Position numbers and translations under genes: made by a program
Shown here: positions 1-9,192 of the stretch, one piece after another
Position numbering within the stretch: position 1 is the stretch's first letter
How the letters are laid out: each line of letters starts with the position of its first letter
Notes under the pieces: model-generated
Database searches by the model: none
The model's input: the letters and a program-made list of their open reading frames with translations, nothing else
Told to the model about the DNA's origin: nothing
Assembly: GCF_017726655.1 (NCBI RefSeq)
Contig: NZ_CP072309.1
Location: 799,501-863,500, forward strand
Length of the DNA stretch: 64,000 nucleotides
Source of the DNA: Agrobacterium tumefaciens
GTDB lineage: Bacteria; Pseudomonadota; Alphaproteobacteria; Rhizobiales; Rhizobiaceae
Direction of reading: 5' to 3'

Positions 1-983
1 GAATACAAGCAATCACCCCGCTCGGTTAGTGTCGGAAAGCGGCGGCAGATGACGACACCATCGGCTTCGAATAAAAGCTTCTCGGGCGCAGCGAGCGGAT
101 CGTCGAAAGAATGCAGCAGGCCAGCGGCTTGACCTTTGATCACGTTCTCTCCGCAATCAATAAAAGGCTCGAAAAGCCCACCCCGAGGCGCATAAACCGA
201 CCCGGTACGGCTAAGCGAGCGCATGAACTTCGTTCCGGGCGACTCCGCCGTGTCGACGTCCGGCGCGATACCATAAGCTTTGAGCACGCGCCGCAGGCCG
301 TTCTTGGCAATGGACAAACCATGCGCAGAGAGGGTTCCGCCGCTTCCAAGCTCCGTGGTCAGTGCCGGAATGCCATACTGTTCTGCTGCGGCGTAAAGGG
401 TACTCCCCGCGCCACCACCCTCGCCTGTCGTCACCACGCTATACGGCGCCCCGAAAGCTTGGAGGAGGGTGCGAATTTTTGCAGTCGTTTCCGGATTAAG
501 GCCTGGACGAGCGAGCGCTACCGGATAGTGATCGAGCGACTTTCCCCCTGAGTGCAAATCTATGACGATGTCCGACAGTGGGAAAAGGACGGTTTCGACG
601 TAATGTGCAATCATTGCTGTCGGTCCGCCATTGGCGTCGCCTGGGAAAAGGCGGTTCAAGTTGCCGTCATCAAGCGGTGAAACCCGCTTTCCGGCAACCA
701 CAGCCGGATAATTCAGTGCGGGAAGAATGATGATCCTGCCCTGGAGTTCTGTTGCGGTAATCGTTCGAGCCAGCTCCAGCAGCGCGATCTGGCCTTCATA
801 TTCATCGCCGTGATTGCCGGCCGTTAGAAGGGCCGTCGGCCCGTCGCCGTTGCGGATGCAAATCATCGGAACAGGGATCCACCCATAGGCGGACTTGTCC
901 GAAGAAAATGGCACGCGCACATAATCTGACTGTTTTCCGTCCTTCTCGAAATCGATCCTCGTCCAGGCACGGGTCGCTGCCAT
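1..983 (-). CDS. Succinylglutamate desuccinylase/aspartoacylase-family zinc deacylase, 3' end cut by window
   Basis: I translated this directly from the minus strand; it starts at the ATG at 983-981 behind AAAGGAA and stays open past base 1, giving at least 327 codons. Zinc-carboxypeptidase-like features are visible: GNHGDE at about residues 57-61 (His58 and Glu61 as metal ligands), a later DLHSGG (third ligand) and a TTELGSGG motif carrying the likely catalytic Glu. This family removes acyl groups from N-acyl amino acids (AstE, AspA, DoeB-like). It is the last gene of a minus-strand run behind an amino-acid ABC importer, with 30 bp to the ATPase gene, so I infer that it deacylates an imported N-acyl amino acid in the cytosol. 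The substrate is unknown and the C-terminus lies outside the window. Confidence 0.85.
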   Translation of the reverse strand, partial: MAATRAWTRIDFEKDGKQSDYVRVPFSSDKSAYGWIPVPMICIRNGDGPTALLTAGNHGDEYEGQIALLELARTITATELQGRIIILPALNYPAVVAGKRVSPLDDGNLNRLFPGDANGGPTAMIAHYVETVLFPLSDIVIDLHSGGKSLDHYPVALARPGLNPETTAKIRTLLQAFGAPYSVVTTGEGGGAGSTLYAAAEQYGIPALTTELGSGGTLSAHGLSIAKNGLRRVLKAYGIAPDVDTAESPGTKFMRSLSRTGSVYAPRGGLFEPFIDCGENVIKGQAAGLLHSFDDPLAAPEKLLFEADGVVICRRFPTLTERGDCLY

Positions 984-1013
984 GTGTGTTCCTTTCTGAA
1001 ATACTCGATTAAG

Positions 1014-1760
1014 TTAGAGAATCTGCTGCAGGAAGGAACGCGTGCGTTCATGCTGCGGATTGGCAAAAAAGTCGGCGGGCGGCGCAGCCTCAACGATTGA
1101 GCCTGCATCCATGAAGATGATCCGGTCGGCGACCTCTCGGGCGAAGCCCATTTCGTGCGTGACACAGATCATTGTCATCCCGTCTTCGGCCAGAGACCTC
1201 ATGACATCGAGAACCTCTTTGATCATCTCTGGATCGAGTGCGGAGGTCGGCTCGTCGAACAGCATAACCTTGGGATTCATGCAGAGCGCCCGTGCGATCG
1301 CGACACGCTGCTGCTGCCCGCCGGAAAGCTGGCTGGGGTATTTGCGGGCCTGCTCGCTGATGCGCACCCGCCCCAGCATCGCCATGGCGATCTCCTCAGC
1401 CTGTTCACGGGCGATGCCCCTCGCCCGCGTCAGCGCCAACGTACAGTTCCGAAGCACGGTCAAGTGTGGGAAGAGATTGAAATGCTGAAACACCATGCCG
1501 ACATCGCGGCGCAGTTCATGCAGCCGCGCGACCTTGGCGCCGATCTCGCGGCCATGCACAACAATCTCGCCCTCCTGGTGACGTTCCAGCTGGTTAATGC
1601 AGCGAATGAGCGTGGATTTGCCTGAGCCAGAGGGGCCGCAGATTACAATCTGCTCTCCCTGTCGCACCTCAAGACTGATATCCTTGAGGACCTGGAACGT
1701 GCCGAACCACTTGTTGAGCCGCTGCACCTGCACAGCGGGGTGTTTTTCTGTAACGACCAT
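1014..1760 (-). CDS. Polar amino-acid ABC transporter ATP-binding protein (GlnQ/HisP type)
   Basis: A 248-aa ATPase with Walker [10 protein letters not shown] (about residues 38-46), Q-loop in [10 protein letters not shown], signature LSGGQQQR and Walker [13 protein letters not shown], ending with the H-loop VTHEMGF. Length and motifs are those of the polar amino-acid uptake ATPases. It follows two permease genes and a binding-protein gene on the same strand with a 6-bp gap to the upstream permease, so the four form one importer. It would drive uptake from the cytoplasmic side of the inner membrane. The solute is not determined by sequence alone. Confidence 0.95.
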   Translation of the reverse strand: MVVTEKHPAVQVQRLNKWFGTFQVLKDISLEVRQGEQIVICGPSGSGKSTLIRCINQLERHQEGEIVVHGREIGAKVARLHELRRDVGMVFQHFNLFPHLTVLRNCTLALTRARGIAREQAEEIAMAMLGRVRISEQARKYPSQLSGGQQQRVAIARALCMNPKVMLFDEPTSALDPEMIKEVLDVMRSLAEDGMTMICVTHEMGFAREVADRIIFMDAGSIVEAAPPADFFANPQHERTRSFLQQIL

Positions 1761-1766
1761 CGTGGT

Positions 1767-2426
1767 TCACCGCCTGGATGAGAGGAGAAGCCGCTCCTCG
1801 AGCAGCCGGACCAGCTGAGCGATGGAAACGGCAAGGATGAGGAAGACAATACCGACGATTGCCATGGGCTCCGCATACCGGAAGGTATCGGACGCGACCT
1901 GCATGGAAGCGCCCAACATTTCGTTGACGCCGATGACAGCGAGATACGGCGTCGATTTGAGAATACCGACAAAATAATTGCCCATCGGAGCCGCGATATT
2001 GCGAAGCATCTGAGGAGCGATGACAAAGACTGTGGCATCGAAGCGCGTCAATCCGATTGCTTTGGCTGCTTCGAACTGGCCTGAAGGAATGGCCTCGATA
2101 CCGGCCTTGAACACTTCTGCAAGGTAGCCGCTGTAATAGATGCTGAGGCCGACGACGCCGACGGCGAGCGCCGGCAGTGTCACACCGTAGAACGGCAGCA
2201 CAAAATAAAGGAAGTAGATCTGCACGAGAGCCGGCGTCGAACGGATGAAGTCGATCACAAAGCGGACAAGCCATCCAATGTATCGATTGGAGCGCCGCAT
2301 CATTTCCAGCGAAAACCCTAGCAGCGAGGCGCCGATACAGGCAGCTATCGCGACAAGTATCGTCGTCGGAATCGCCTCAACCACGACCGGCAGCATCGAC
2401 AGCGCGAATTGGACATCAAAGTTCAC
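1767..2426 (-). CDS. Amino-acid ABC transporter permease, second subunit
   Basis: A 219-aa inner-membrane protein of the HisM/GlnP type. It has an N-terminal hydrophobic stretch, then the RSTPALVQIYFLYF segment typical of this family, and the EAA-like coupling region around EAAKAIGLTRFDATVFVIAPQ that docks on the ATPase. Its start overlaps the 3' end of the upstream permease gene by 11 bases, indicating translational coupling. Two different permeases in one operon suggest a heterodimeric membrane domain. Confidence 0.93.
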   Translation of the reverse strand: MNFDVQFALSMLPVVVEAIPTTILVAIAACIGASLLGFSLEMMRRSNRYIGWLVRFVIDFIRSTPALVQIYFLYFVLPFYGVTLPALAVGVVGLSIYYSGYLAEVFKAGIEAIPSGQFEAAKAIGLTRFDATVFVIAPQMLRNIAAPMGNYFVGILKSTPYLAVIGVNEMLGASMQVASDTFRYAEPMAIVGIVFLILAVSIAQLVRLLEERLLLSSRR

Positions 2427-3075
2427 GATTGCCCCTCCCCTGCGGCATAGTCCGCCGCTCTAGCCAGCGCCCTAAGACCGTCGCGGGATAGCAGATGATG
2501 AAGTATGCGAGGAGCAACGCGCTGTAGATGCCCGCGGGATTGAAGGTGACCTGGTTGATCTCCATTGCCCGATGCGTCATGTCTGAAAGCGTAATCAATG
2601 AAACAAGAGCCGTTCCCTTAACCAACTGAATGAACTGATTGACGAAAGTCGGCGTCATGGCCGCGAAAGCCTGAGGCAGTTCGATGAGGCGGAGTATCTG
2701 ATGGCGGCGGAGACCGAGTGCGAAACCCGCCTCCACCTGTCCCCGGTCGAGCGCCTGCAGCGCTGCCCGAACCGATTGGCTTCCATAAGCGCCGATATGA
2801 AGGCCGAGCGTCATTGCCCCCACGGCGACACCGGAGAGCGTGATGCCCATTCCCGGGAGCGTGTAATAAAACACGAACATCAGTACCAGTATTGGCGTGC
2901 TACGCCAGAACTCGATGACCGACGTCACGAGCGTGCGGCGCCAACCGGCAGTAAAATACTGCAATATCCCGAACACCAGAGCGAATGGCACGGCATAAAG
3001 CATGCCGTACAGTGTGACCGATGCGGTCACACTGAAACCTTCAAAGATGCCGGAGAGGATAGCCGTGAAGGTCAC
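2416..3075 (-). CDS. Amino-acid ABC transporter permease, first subunit
   Basis: A 219-aa membrane protein of the same family as its downstream partner. It shows RSTPILVLMFVFYYTLPG near residue 60 and an EAA-type loop around VEAGFALGLRRHQILRLIELPQ. It lies 31 bp downstream of the binding-protein gene. The two permeases are clearly different sequences, as in histidine or glutamine importers that use a heterodimer. Confidence 0.93.
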   Translation of the reverse strand: MTFTAILSGIFEGFSVTASVTLYGMLYAVPFALVFGILQYFTAGWRRTLVTSVIEFWRSTPILVLMFVFYYTLPGMGITLSGVAVGAMTLGLHIGAYGSQSVRAALQALDRGQVEAGFALGLRRHQILRLIELPQAFAAMTPTFVNQFIQLVKGTALVSLITLSDMTHRAMEINQVTFNPAGIYSALLLAYFIICYPATVLGRWLERRTMPQGRGNREL

Positions 3076-3106
3076 GTCCTTACCTTCCTATTAAGCGAGT
3101 GCGGGT

Positions 3107-3982
3107 TTATTTCCCGGCGCATATATCCAGCGTCGTTTTCGACGGAGCCATATCGGAATCCGCGAAGCCGTATTTGGACATGATCTTCCGGACCGTGCCG
3201 TCGGCGATCATCTTCGCAAGCTGCTTGTTGTAGGCATCACGTAGGTCTTTATCTTTCGATCGGAAGGCGACGGCGGTATACATGGCCGCCTCGGTGCCAT
3301 CTGCTTTCAGCAGCCCTTTGAAAGGCATTGCCCGTTCCAAACCGGCAAGGTTCGGGTCGGCCAGCAGGGCCTGTGCCGACGGAGCGGAAATCGTCGCTGC
3401 ATCGGCGCGGCCCGAAAGAATGGCTGCGAGCGTTGCCTGAGCGTCCGTCAGTTGCAACACCTGATCTGTCGGGACGCCGGCGTCGAGCGCGTTCTTCGTG
3501 TTGAGCGACCCACGCCCACCGGAAAGCTTGATATCCGGGTTCTTGGCGATGTCAGCATAACTATGGATGTTTTTCGGATTGCCCTTCTTGACGATCAGCC
3601 CATCCAGGACGGAAAGGTCAGGTTCGCTAAAGACCACCTGGCCGCACCGCTCCGGGGTAATTGATATTCCCGACGCGATCATGTCGAAGCGATTGGCGTT
3701 GAGGCCGGGTATCAGTGCCCCGAAGTCAGAGATGACGAAATCGATCTGCTTGACGCCAAGCGGTTCGAAGGCAGCGCGCACGAGATCGGGATGAAACCCG
3801 GTCACCAATCCGTCCGGGCCACGAAACCCCCAAGGCGCGCGGTTATGGATTCCGACGGTGAGTTTGCCGTCGGCGACTGCCTCCTCAATTGTTTTTGCTG
3901 CCGATGTCGACGGTAGTCCGGCTAGGCCAAGCAAAGAAAGCGCGGCGAGGCTAATCGCAATGCGGCGCGTGAACTTGTTCAT
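3107..3982 (-). CDS. Periplasmic amino-acid-binding protein of the ABC importer
   Basis: A 291-aa protein with a Sec signal peptide (basic MNKFTRR, hydrophobic core, probable cut near STSAAKT). The body is a family 3 solute-binding domain: an early GKLTVGI strand, then PWGFRGPDGLVTGFHPDLVRAA and an IASGISITPERCGQVVFSEP stretch that matches the amino-acid-binding hinge region. It captures the solute in the periplasm and hands it to the two permeases encoded just downstream. The preceding gene is a PLP lyase that acts on sulphur amino acids in its family, so a sulphur amino acid is a reasonable guess, not a demonstrated ligand. Confidence 0.93.
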   Translation of the reverse strand: MNKFTRRIAISLAALSLLGLAGLPSTSAAKTIEEAVADGKLTVGIHNRAPWGFRGPDGLVTGFHPDLVRAAFEPLGVKQIDFVISDFGALIPGLNANRFDMIASGISITPERCGQVVFSEPDLSVLDGLIVKKGNPKNIHSYADIAKNPDIKLSGGRGSLNTKNALDAGVPTDQVLQLTDAQATLAAILSGRADAATISAPSAQALLADPNLAGLERAMPFKGLLKADGTEAAMYTAVAFRSKDKDLRDAYNKQLAKMIADGTVRKIMSKYGFADSDMAPSKTTLDICAGK

Positions 3983-4021
3983 GTCATTCCCCTTTTTGTT
4001 ATAGTCGATGAATTCGCTGCG

Positions 4022-5218
4022 TCAGCCAGCTTTGCGCGTTTCGGTCTGAGCAGTGCGGTCTGCGATATCCGCGAAGAACGTCTCGATATCAGTCATGAGG
4101 TCATCAGGGTCTTCCAGGCCGACGCTGACGCGAAGGATCAGGTCGTCGCCTTCCCATTGCGTAGCGCTGCGGTAGTGCTTGATCGGCATGGGAGCCATGA
4201 GGCTGCGCGTGCCACCCCAGGAGGCGCCAATTGCGAAGGTCTTCAAGGTATCGAGTGCCGCGGCGACATGCGGGATCGCCTGGGGCCGGAACGTCACGCT
4301 GAAGACACCGCTCGAGCCTAAGAAGTCGCGTTTCCAAATGGCATGGCCTGGAAAATCGGGAAGCGATGGATAAAGAACCTGATCGACGACGGGATGTTGA
4401 CGGATCCACTCGATCAGCGTCTCCGCGCCGGCCGCTGAATGCTTTAGCCGAACGCCGAGCGTTTCGAAACCACGCAGCACGAGCGAAGCGTCGTCCGGAG
4501 AGACCCCGATCCCGAAACGCCCAAGTGTCGAACGGATGGGCGCAATGAGGCTTTGATCCTTGACGGTAAGGGAGCCCATCAGCAGATCGGAATGGCCCGA
4601 GACGTACTTGGTCAGGGCCTCTGTCACCATATCTGCGCCCAGCGCCAGCGGTTTGTAGTTCAGCGGCGTCGCCCAAGTGTTGTCGCAGCCGACCAGTGCG
4701 CCGTGATGGTGGGCGATTTCGGCAATACGCGGCAGATCCTGGATTTCCATAGTCGTTGAGCCAGGCGACTCGCACCAGACGATCTTCGTCCTGTTGTCGA
4801 TCTGACGCGCCAAATCTACGGCATCAACCGGGTCGTAATAGGCAACCTCGATACCGAAGCGGGTGAGATCCCGGTTGGCGAAATCACGCACCGGCGGATA
4901 GGAGGTATCGGCGATCAGCACTTTGTCGCCGGCTTGCACGAACGGCAGGATGCCGACCGCATTCGCTGCTTGTCCGGACGGCAAGAGGAAGGTCCATGCC
5001 CCTTGCTCCAGAGCGGTGAGCTTGGCTTCCAGTGTGCGGGTCGTGGGCGTTCCGTAGAGCCCGTAACTGTAACCGTCATGCCCTCTCTGGCCGCGCGAAG
5101 CGTATGCTGCCGCATTGTCGAACACGATCGTCGAAGCCCGGTGTGTCGCGACACCGAAGGATTCAAAGCCCTCGGTCTTGACCTTGGGTGTTACCACGCA
5201 TTGCGTCAGGTCTTTCAT
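4022..5218 (-). CDS. metC: Cystathionine beta-lyase-like PLP enzyme (Cys/Met metabolism family)
   Basis: A 398-aa fold-type I PLP enzyme. Recognisable parts are YGLYGTPTTRTLE (PLP/phosphate region), LPSGQAANAV, CDNTWATP (the Asp that pairs with the pyridine nitrogen) and TKYVSGHSD, in which the Lys forms the Schiff base. MetC-type enzymes cleave cystathionine or cysteine-like substrates to a thiol, pyruvate and ammonia. It is transcribed toward the binding-protein gene 39 bp away, and a LysR gene is divergent 130 bp upstream. The gene symbol rests on family resemblance; cystathionine gamma-synthase or another beta-elimination activity cannot be excluded. Confidence 0.8.
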   Translation of the reverse strand: MKDLTQCVVTPKVKTEGFESFGVATHRASTIVFDNAAAYASRGQRGHDGYSYGLYGTPTTRTLEAKLTALEQGAWTFLLPSGQAANAVGILPFVQAGDKVLIADTSYPPVRDFANRDLTRFGIEVAYYDPVDAVDLARQIDNRTKIVWCESPGSTTMEIQDLPRIAEIAHHHGALVGCDNTWATPLNYKPLALGADMVTEALTKYVSGHSDLLMGSLTVKDQSLIAPIRSTLGRFGIGVSPDDASLVLRGFETLGVRLKHSAAGAETLIEWIRQHPVVDQVLYPSLPDFPGHAIWKRDFLGSSGVFSVTFRPQAIPHVAAALDTLKTFAIGASWGGTRSLMAPMPIKHYRSATQWEGDDLILRVSVGLEDPDDLMTDIETFFADIADRTAQTETRKAG

Positions 5219-5348
5219 GTCTTGTTGTTCCTTACGGGGCTTTTCGCCTTGCAGACTATCTGTCCGAAAGAAGCACGCTGCTTGCTATTCCGTCCAATAT
5301 TAAGATTGATGCAGGCTATTCTCATTGGTTATGGATTAGGAGGCCTCC

Positions 5349-6242
5349 ATGGATATGAACATCCGCCACCTTGAGGTGTTTCATGCGGTCATGACAAACG
5401 GCACGGCCTCTCGGGCCGCGGAGGTGCTGCGCATTTCTCAGCCTGCGGTAAGCAAAGGCATTCAGGAACTTGAACGTATTCTCGGCCTCGATCTTTTTCA
5501 TCGAATCAAAGGCAGAATGCTGCCAACAGCCGAAGGCCAGCTCTTCTTCCGAGAAGTGGAAGGGTCCTTCTCCGGCCTCATACATCTCAGAAGTGCTGCA
5601 GCGCGCATCCGAGATTTCGGGTCCGGTGAAATCCGTGTCGCCAGCCTTTCTGCCCTCAGCACCAATGTGATACCAAAAGCCCTTCGAGCATTTCAGGCGC
5701 TCCATCCCAATGTCGCTATCACCTTCCAGGCGCGCATGTCCTCGATCGTGAAGGACCTTGTGGCGGGCGGGCAGTTCGATGTCGGGCTTGCTGCTGACGA
5801 GATCGACGTGACCGGCGTCGAAGCCCGGCCGTTCGCCCGCTACCGGGTGGCGATTGCAATACCCGCAGGACATCCGCTTGAAGCACGCCAGACGATCGAG
5901 CCGTCAGATCTTGACGGGCAAAATTTCATTGCCCTTTCACCGGAGGATACGACCCGGCGGGAAGCGGATATCATCTTCGCGGAGCAGGGAATAAAGCCAA
6001 AGATGGTGCTGGAAACGCCCTATTCTACGACAATATGCGCAATGGTGCAGGCAGGCCTCGGGGTGGGCATGGTCAATCCCATGACCGCGGAACCCTACAT
6101 TGGAAACGGCCTCTCCCTTCGACCGTTCGCCGCGGCAGTACATTTCCGGACGCTGATGCTTTTGCCGCCCAACCGCCGGCCATCACGGATCGTGTCGGAC
6201 TTCATCGAGGAACTTCTTAAGCATTCCAGCTTCGAGCCCTAG
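5349..6242 (+). CDS. LysR-family transcriptional regulator
   Basis: A 297-aa LysR protein. The N-terminal winged HTH runs from MNIRHLEVFHAVM through SRAAEVLRISQPAVSKGIQELE (residues 3-60), followed by the periplasmic-binding-like effector domain. It starts behind GGAGG at 5339-5343 and is divergent from the metC/ABC operon, the classical arrangement for a LysR regulator and its target. I infer that it controls that operon; the effector is probably the imported amino acid or a product. Confidence 0.92.
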   Translation: MDMNIRHLEVFHAVMTNGTASRAAEVLRISQPAVSKGIQELERILGLDLFHRIKGRMLPTAEGQLFFREVEGSFSGLIHLRSAAARIRDFGSGEIRVASLSALSTNVIPKALRAFQALHPNVAITFQARMSSIVKDLVAGGQFDVGLAADEIDVTGVEARPFARYRVAIAIPAGHPLEARQTIEPSDLDGQNFIALSPEDTTRREADIIFAEQGIKPKMVLETPYSTTICAMVQAGLGVGMVNPMTAEPYIGNGLSLRPFAAAVHFRTLMLLPPNRRPSRIVSDFIEELLKHSSFEP

Positions 6243-6303
6243 TGATGTCGACTGCATGAAGAAGACTTACATCGACTGGTGACGCGCAAGGTGAGCAGGA
6301 CGC

Positions 6304-7206
6304 TCAAGCGGTCAGGAAATCGGCCAATCGAGGACAGACGAAATCGAGAAAGATCCTGACGCGATGTGGCAGTCTAGGACCGCCAAGATAAAGCGCGTGT
6401 ATCTCTTCCTCATCCCCCTCAACAGCGTGCGAAAGGACCTCGACGAGGCGCCCGGCTCTGACGTCGTCGCGCACATGATAATCACCGAGCCGCGCGAGGC
6501 CCACGCCCGCTAGTGCCATCCGCCGCACGGTCTCACCATTGTTGGCAAGCAGAGGACCAGCAACCGTGCTATCGACTATTCTGCCGCTCTCTTTAAGAGG
6601 CCAGACAGGCGCCGCCCGCCGAAAGTTGAACCCAAGACAGTTGTGTTGATGGAGGTCCTCGACCGTTTCGGGCTCCCCGTGACGGTCGAGGTAGCTCCGG
6701 GACGCGACGATCTTGCGTGTGGCCACACCTATGCGACGGGCGATCGCGGTGGAGTCTTGTAGAGATCCTACGCGAAAAGCGACGTCTGTACGGTCACGGT
6801 AAAGATCGGTCATCTCATCGGACAATGACAGATCAACGATGATGTTTGGATGCGATTCCCAGAGCGCCGGAAGGACGGGCTCAAGACCCAGGACTCCAAA
6901 GGCGACTGACGCATTGACGCGGATAGTTCCGCTCGCGCTTGCTGCCCCGCGAGTGAGTTCGCGCTCGACTTCCGCGAAACCGGCTAACAACTCCGCGCTT
7001 TTCTCGTAGTAGATCTGACCTTCTTCAGTCAGGACAAGCTGGCGCGTCGAGCGCTCAAGTAACCGCACGCCCAGACGGCTCTCGATCCGGCTGATGAGTT
7101 TGCTCACGGTCGAAGGCGTCATCAGCAACGAGCGGGCGGCCTGCGAGAAGCTTCCCGCCTCGACCACGCGCTGAAACACTAACATCTCGCCAGCCCTGTT
7201 ATCCAT
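6304..7206 (-). CDS. LysR-family transcriptional regulator
   Basis: A 300-aa LysR protein. The start at 7206 (MDNRAGEMLVFQ) fits the family; an in-frame upstream ATG at 7314 would add 36 residues with no family character. The HTH is ARSLLMTPSTVSKLISRIE. The C-terminal half has the VASRSYLDRHG segment common to the AaeR/PA2206-like branch. It is divergent from the aldo/keto reductase operon that begins at 7412, which it probably regulates. Confidence 0.9.
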   Translation of the reverse strand: MDNRAGEMLVFQRVVEAGSFSQAARSLLMTPSTVSKLISRIESRLGVRLLERSTRQLVLTEEGQIYYEKSAELLAGFAEVERELTRGAASASGTIRVNASVAFGVLGLEPVLPALWESHPNIIVDLSLSDEMTDLYRDRTDVAFRVGSLQDSTAIARRIGVATRKIVASRSYLDRHGEPETVEDLHQHNCLGFNFRRAAPVWPLKESGRIVDSTVAGPLLANNGETVRRMALAGVGLARLGDYHVRDDVRAGRLVEVLSHAVEGDEEEIHALYLGGPRLPHRVRIFLDFVCPRLADFLTA

Positions 7207-7411
7207 CACGGGTCCCTTCGATGAAATCGTTTCACAGATAAAGTGGAGCGACGCCGTATTATCAAGGCCTAAGATTGCACTTATCTTCTCGATTATGAAA
7301 CTTCGCTTACGCAATTGGCGCCACAGGCAGTGGGCCGTCCGCGCGAGTTACCGGCATTTTTACCCCAAGCCGTGTCGAAGTGCGACGTGATCAATCAAAG
7401 GAGACTTCGAA

Positions 7412-8236
7412 ATGGAAACCATTCGTGCTCATGGAGCCGTCATCCCAAAGCTTGGATTCGGCGTATTCCGAATGTCCGACGCGGAGGTGGAACGGGTTGT
7501 TCCAGCGGCGCTGGACGCGGGCTTTCGTCACTTCGACACTGCCCAGATTTATCAAAATGAGGCCGCACTCGGACGGGCTCTGGAAGCGGCCGGAGCTAAG
7601 CGTGCGGAACTTTTCCTCACCACCAAGGTCTGGGTGGACAATTACAGCCAGGACAGGTTCGCTGCGTCGGTGAACGAGAGTCTCGAGAAGCTGAGAACTG
7701 ATCATGTCGATCTCCTTCTCCTGCACTGGCCGGGCGACAAAGTGTCCATTTCGGAGCAGATAGAGATGCTGAATGCTTTGAAGGCAGCGGGTAAAACTCG
7801 CTTCATCGGTGTCAGCAACCAGAATGTTTCGCAACTCAAAGAGTCGATCGCCGTGAGCAAGACGCCGATCGTAACAAACCAAGTCGAAGCACATCCGTAC
7901 CTCGACCAGGCTCGGCTTATTGGCGCAGCGAGAGACGCAGGTGTGGCGCTCACAGCGTACTATGGCATGGCTGATGGAGCGGTCCCCCGTGATCCTGTTC
8001 TTAAGGAAATTGGCGCCCGCTATGGCAAGTCTGCCGCGCAGGTCGGGTTGCGCTGGCTTCTTCAAACGGGCTTTGTCGCTTTGACGAAGACCGCCAAGCC
8101 GGAGCGCGTCAAGGAGAACATCGACGTCTTCGACTTCGAACTCTCGGCCGATGATCTCGCGACGATCAGCAAGCTCGCGGCCCCCGGTGGTCGCCTCGTC
8201 AGCCCTCCGGGTCTGGCGCCCGCTTGGGACGCATGA
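7412..8236 (+). CDS. Aldo/keto reductase (DkgA-like)
   Basis: A 274-aa NADPH-dependent aldo/keto reductase. The catalytic tetrad can be read: Asp and Tyr in HFDTAQIYQNE, Lys in TTKVW and His in LLLHWPG. The C-terminal NADPH-binding part contains ALTKTAKPERVKEN. It reduces carbonyl groups to alcohols in the cytosol; length and motifs match 2,5-diketo-gluconate-type reductases. It starts behind AAGGAGA and heads a three-gene plus-strand cluster with the cyclase-family and SDR genes. Confidence 0.92.
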   Translation: METIRAHGAVIPKLGFGVFRMSDAEVERVVPAALDAGFRHFDTAQIYQNEAALGRALEAAGAKRAELFLTTKVWVDNYSQDRFAASVNESLEKLRTDHVDLLLLHWPGDKVSISEQIEMLNALKAAGKTRFIGVSNQNVSQLKESIAVSKTPIVTNQVEAHPYLDQARLIGAARDAGVALTAYYGMADGAVPRDPVLKEIGARYGKSAAQVGLRWLLQTGFVALTKTAKPERVKENIDVFDFELSADDLATISKLAAPGGRLVSPPGLAPAWDA

Positions 8237-8298
8237 GCCGACTGAGAAGGCTCTTTTGATTCCTCTAAATTATTAGAACCGCAAAAGGAGAAATGAAC

Positions 8299-9171
8299 AT
8301 GGTAGACTGGGCACCCTCCGCTTACGGACCAGAAGACGAAATTGGCGCAGCTAACCTTTTGACGCCGGACGTAACCTTGGCAGCAGTTCAACTGGTGAAG
8401 TCGGGACGCAGTTATCCGCTGGCCGTGCCGATCGACAGGCACCTGCCGGCGTTTCGTCACAGGAGCTTCAATCTCTACAACGTGCAGCCGGACGAAGCAG
8501 GCGGTACCAGCAAAGCGGCGAACAAGTTCACCTTCAATGATGAACTCGTAAACGGCTGGACCGGTGTTGGGACACAGCTCAACGGCATCGGCCACATCGG
8601 CATCGATTACGTCTACTACAACGGACACAAAGCGGCTGACTTCGTGACTGTTGAAGGGGTCACGAAACTTGGCATCGAAAAGGTCCCGCCGATGGTCACA
8701 CGCGGCGTCGTGCTCGACATGGTCGCTCATTATGGTCAGCCGATCGTCCCTGAAGCGACCGAGTTCACCGTGATGGACATCCAGGCGGTACTGAAAAAGC
8801 AAGGCATCGGCCTTCGCACCGGTGACGTCGTCCTATTCAATACCGGCTGGCTCGAACTTATCGGTAAGGACGACAAAAAGTTCCTGGAAGTCGAGCCGGG
8901 AATTGGAATGGAAGCGGCTGAATGGCTGGCGGACCAAGGCATCGTGGCCTTCGGTGGGGACACCTGGGCCTCGGAGATTTACCCTGCGAAGGACGGCCAG
9001 GAATTTCCAGTCAACCAGTTTATGCTCGCAAAGAAGGGCATCTATAATCTTGAGTTGATTGATAGTCGTCCTCTAGTGCGGGACCAGGTTTTCGAATTTT
9101 TGTTTGTACTTGGGCAGCCGCTCTACAAGGGTTCGACCCAAGTCAACATCAATCCCGTCGCCATTTGCTAG
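8299..9171 (+). CDS. Cyclase-family (kynurenine-formamidase-like) metal-dependent hydrolase
   Basis: A 290-aa protein of the cyclase family. I chose the ATG at 8299 because AGGAG at 8286-8290 is 8 bases away; the ATG at 8293 is too close. The metal-binding region reads NGIGHIGIDYVYYNGHK, a variant of the usual HTGTHxDxPxH signature, and RGVVLDMVAHYG and GDVVLFNTGW follow as expected. Relatives hydrolyse cyclic amides, formamides or lactones. The substrate is not known. It lies between an aldo/keto reductase and an SDR, suggesting a small ring-opening and reduction pathway. Confidence 0.85.
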   Translation: MVDWAPSAYGPEDEIGAANLLTPDVTLAAVQLVKSGRSYPLAVPIDRHLPAFRHRSFNLYNVQPDEAGGTSKAANKFTFNDELVNGWTGVGTQLNGIGHIGIDYVYYNGHKAADFVTVEGVTKLGIEKVPPMVTRGVVLDMVAHYGQPIVPEATEFTVMDIQAVLKKQGIGLRTGDVVLFNTGWLELIGKDDKKFLEVEPGIGMEAAEWLADQGIVAFGGDTWASEIYPAKDGQEFPVNQFMLAKKGIYNLELIDSRPLVRDQVFEFLFVLGQPLYKGSTQVNINPVAIC

Positions 9172-9192
9172 GCCGAACCGGAGAATGTCATT

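Noticed and set aside
111..551. Plus-strand open frame at the left edge
   Set aside because: It lies opposite the minus-strand zinc deacylase, which has conserved metal-binding motifs in its own frame.
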